Origin: Enterobacter ludwigii
GTDB taxonomy: Bacteria > Pseudomonadota > Gammaproteobacteria > Enterobacterales > Enterobacteriaceae
Reading direction: 5' to 3'
DNA length: 64,000 nt
Assembly: GCF_001750725.1 (NCBI RefSeq)
Contig: NZ_CP017279.1
Coordinates: 3,472,001-3,536,000 of the forward strand
Below are positions 63,381 to 64,000 of the stretch, piece after piece; positions within the stretch are counted from its first letter, which is position 1, and every line of letters starts with the position of its first letter. The translations under genes were made by a program, and so were the position numbers. The notes beneath the pieces are model-generated. The model did not search any database. It saw nothing but the letters and a program-made list of their open reading frames with translations, and was not told the origin of the DNA.

Positions 63381-64000
63381 GCTTAAGCAGCAGGTCTTTG
63401 AGGCCAATATGGATCTACCTCGCTACGGTCTGGTGACGTTTACCTGGGGTAACGTCAGCGCCATTGACCGTGAGCAGGGGCGGGTCGTGATTAAGCCCAG
63501 CGGTGTGCCCTATGAATCCATGACCGCCGACGACATGGTGGTTGTCGATCTCCATGGCAACGTGGTTGACGGAAAGTGGCGTCCTTCTTCTGATACCGCC
63601 ACCCATCTGGCACTGTATCAGCGTTATCCCTCCCTGGGCGGCGTTGTACATACACACTCGACCCATGCCACGGCCTGGGCGCAGGCAGGGCTGCCCATTC
63701 CGGCTCTTGGCACCACGCATGCAGACTACTTCTTTGGCGATATTCCCTGCACGCGGGCATTAACGCAGGCCGAAGTGGAAGGGGAGTATGAACTCAACAC
63801 CGGTCGCGTCATTATCGACACGCTGGCTGAGCGTGAGCCGCTGCATACGCCGGGTATTGTGGTGTATCAGCACGGTCCATTCTCGTGGGGAAAAGACGCT
63901 CACGATGCCGTGCATAACGCGGTGGTGATGGAGGAAGTGGCGCGAATGGCGTGGATCGCCCGCGGCATCAATCCGCAGCTTCAGGGCATTGATGATTACC
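63373..64000 (+). CDS. ulaF: L-ribulose-5-phosphate 4-epimerase UlaF (3' end beyond window)
   Basis: The first 209 codons of a class II aldolase-family epimerase; E. coli UlaF has 228 residues, so about 19 more are expected beyond the window. It produces D-xylulose 5-phosphate for the pentose phosphate pathway. The zinc motif HTHSTH is at about residue 95-100 and a further zinc His is in [10 protein letters not shown]. The ATG at 63373 lies within the ulaE end. Confidence 0.95.
   Translation, partial: MHKLKQQVFEANMDLPRYGLVTFTWGNVSAIDREQGRVVIKPSGVPYESMTADDMVVVDLHGNVVDGKWRPSSDTATHLALYQRYPSLGGVVHTHSTHATAWAQAGLPIPALGTTHADYFFGDIPCTRALTQAEVEGEYELNTGRVIIDTLAEREPLHTPGIVVYQHGPFSWGKDAHDAVHNAVVMEEVARMAWIARGINPQLQGIDDY

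Overview
This window is enterobacterial chromosome and most resembles Enterobacter (E. cloacae complex). Gene order follows the E. coli K-12 94-95 min region almost gene for gene. The genus-level call rests on three things: a class C beta-lactamase of ACT/MIR type with a divergent ampR lies between blc and frd, an ecnR regulator sits beside the entericidin genes, and the yjfI-yjfC block of E. coli is missing. All protein genes look intact; I saw no frameshift, insertion sequence, prophage or CRISPR array.

Layout: (1) 1-3390, the end of an rRNA operon (tRNA-Glu, 23S, 5S, terminator). (2) 3631-4442, pheU tRNA and a TetR-family gene. (3) 4492-9462, dsbD, cutA, dcuA and aspA on the minus strand. 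(4) 9798-14182, fxsA, yjeH, groES-groEL and the lipoprotein yjeI. (5) 14246-17544, epmB/efp, ecnA-ecnB-ecnR, and sugE under a guanidine-II riboswitch. (6) 17541-20323, blc, ampC and ampR. (7) 20353-23646, frdABCD. (8) 23957-32788, epmA, yjeM, mscM, psd, rsgA and orn. (9) 33004-33303, three identical tRNA-Gly genes, followed by a short DnaA-box region that matches the position of E. coli datA. (10) 33573-50491, queG, nnr-tsaE-amiB-mutL-miaA-hfq-hflX-hflK-hflC, yjeT, purA, nsrR, rnr and rlmB. (11) 50559-57364, the most variable part: an MFS transporter, aidB, a chemoreceptor, two YhcN-like periplasmic proteins and an esterase. (12) 57361-64000, the L-ascorbate regulon ulaR, ulaG and ulaABCDEF, with ulaF cut by the window edge.

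Several genes form functional sets. AspA, DcuA and FrdABCD together allow aspartate-fueled fumarate respiration, and frd has a well-placed FNR site. EpmA, EpmB and EF-P make the beta-lysylated factor that relieves polyproline stalls, and AmiB in the same window carries eight consecutive prolines. AmpR retains the residues linked to normal inducibility, so ampC is predicted to be inducible rather than constitutively derepressed. The ula genes form a complete ascorbate uptake and catabolism route with clear operator-like repeats between ulaG and ulaA.

The window is mainly well-known backbone. The points that most deserve a second look are the datA-like DnaA-box cluster, three convergent gene pairs that overlap by exactly four bases at their stop codons, the accessory MFS and chemoreceptor genes, and the rRNA-pheU junction.
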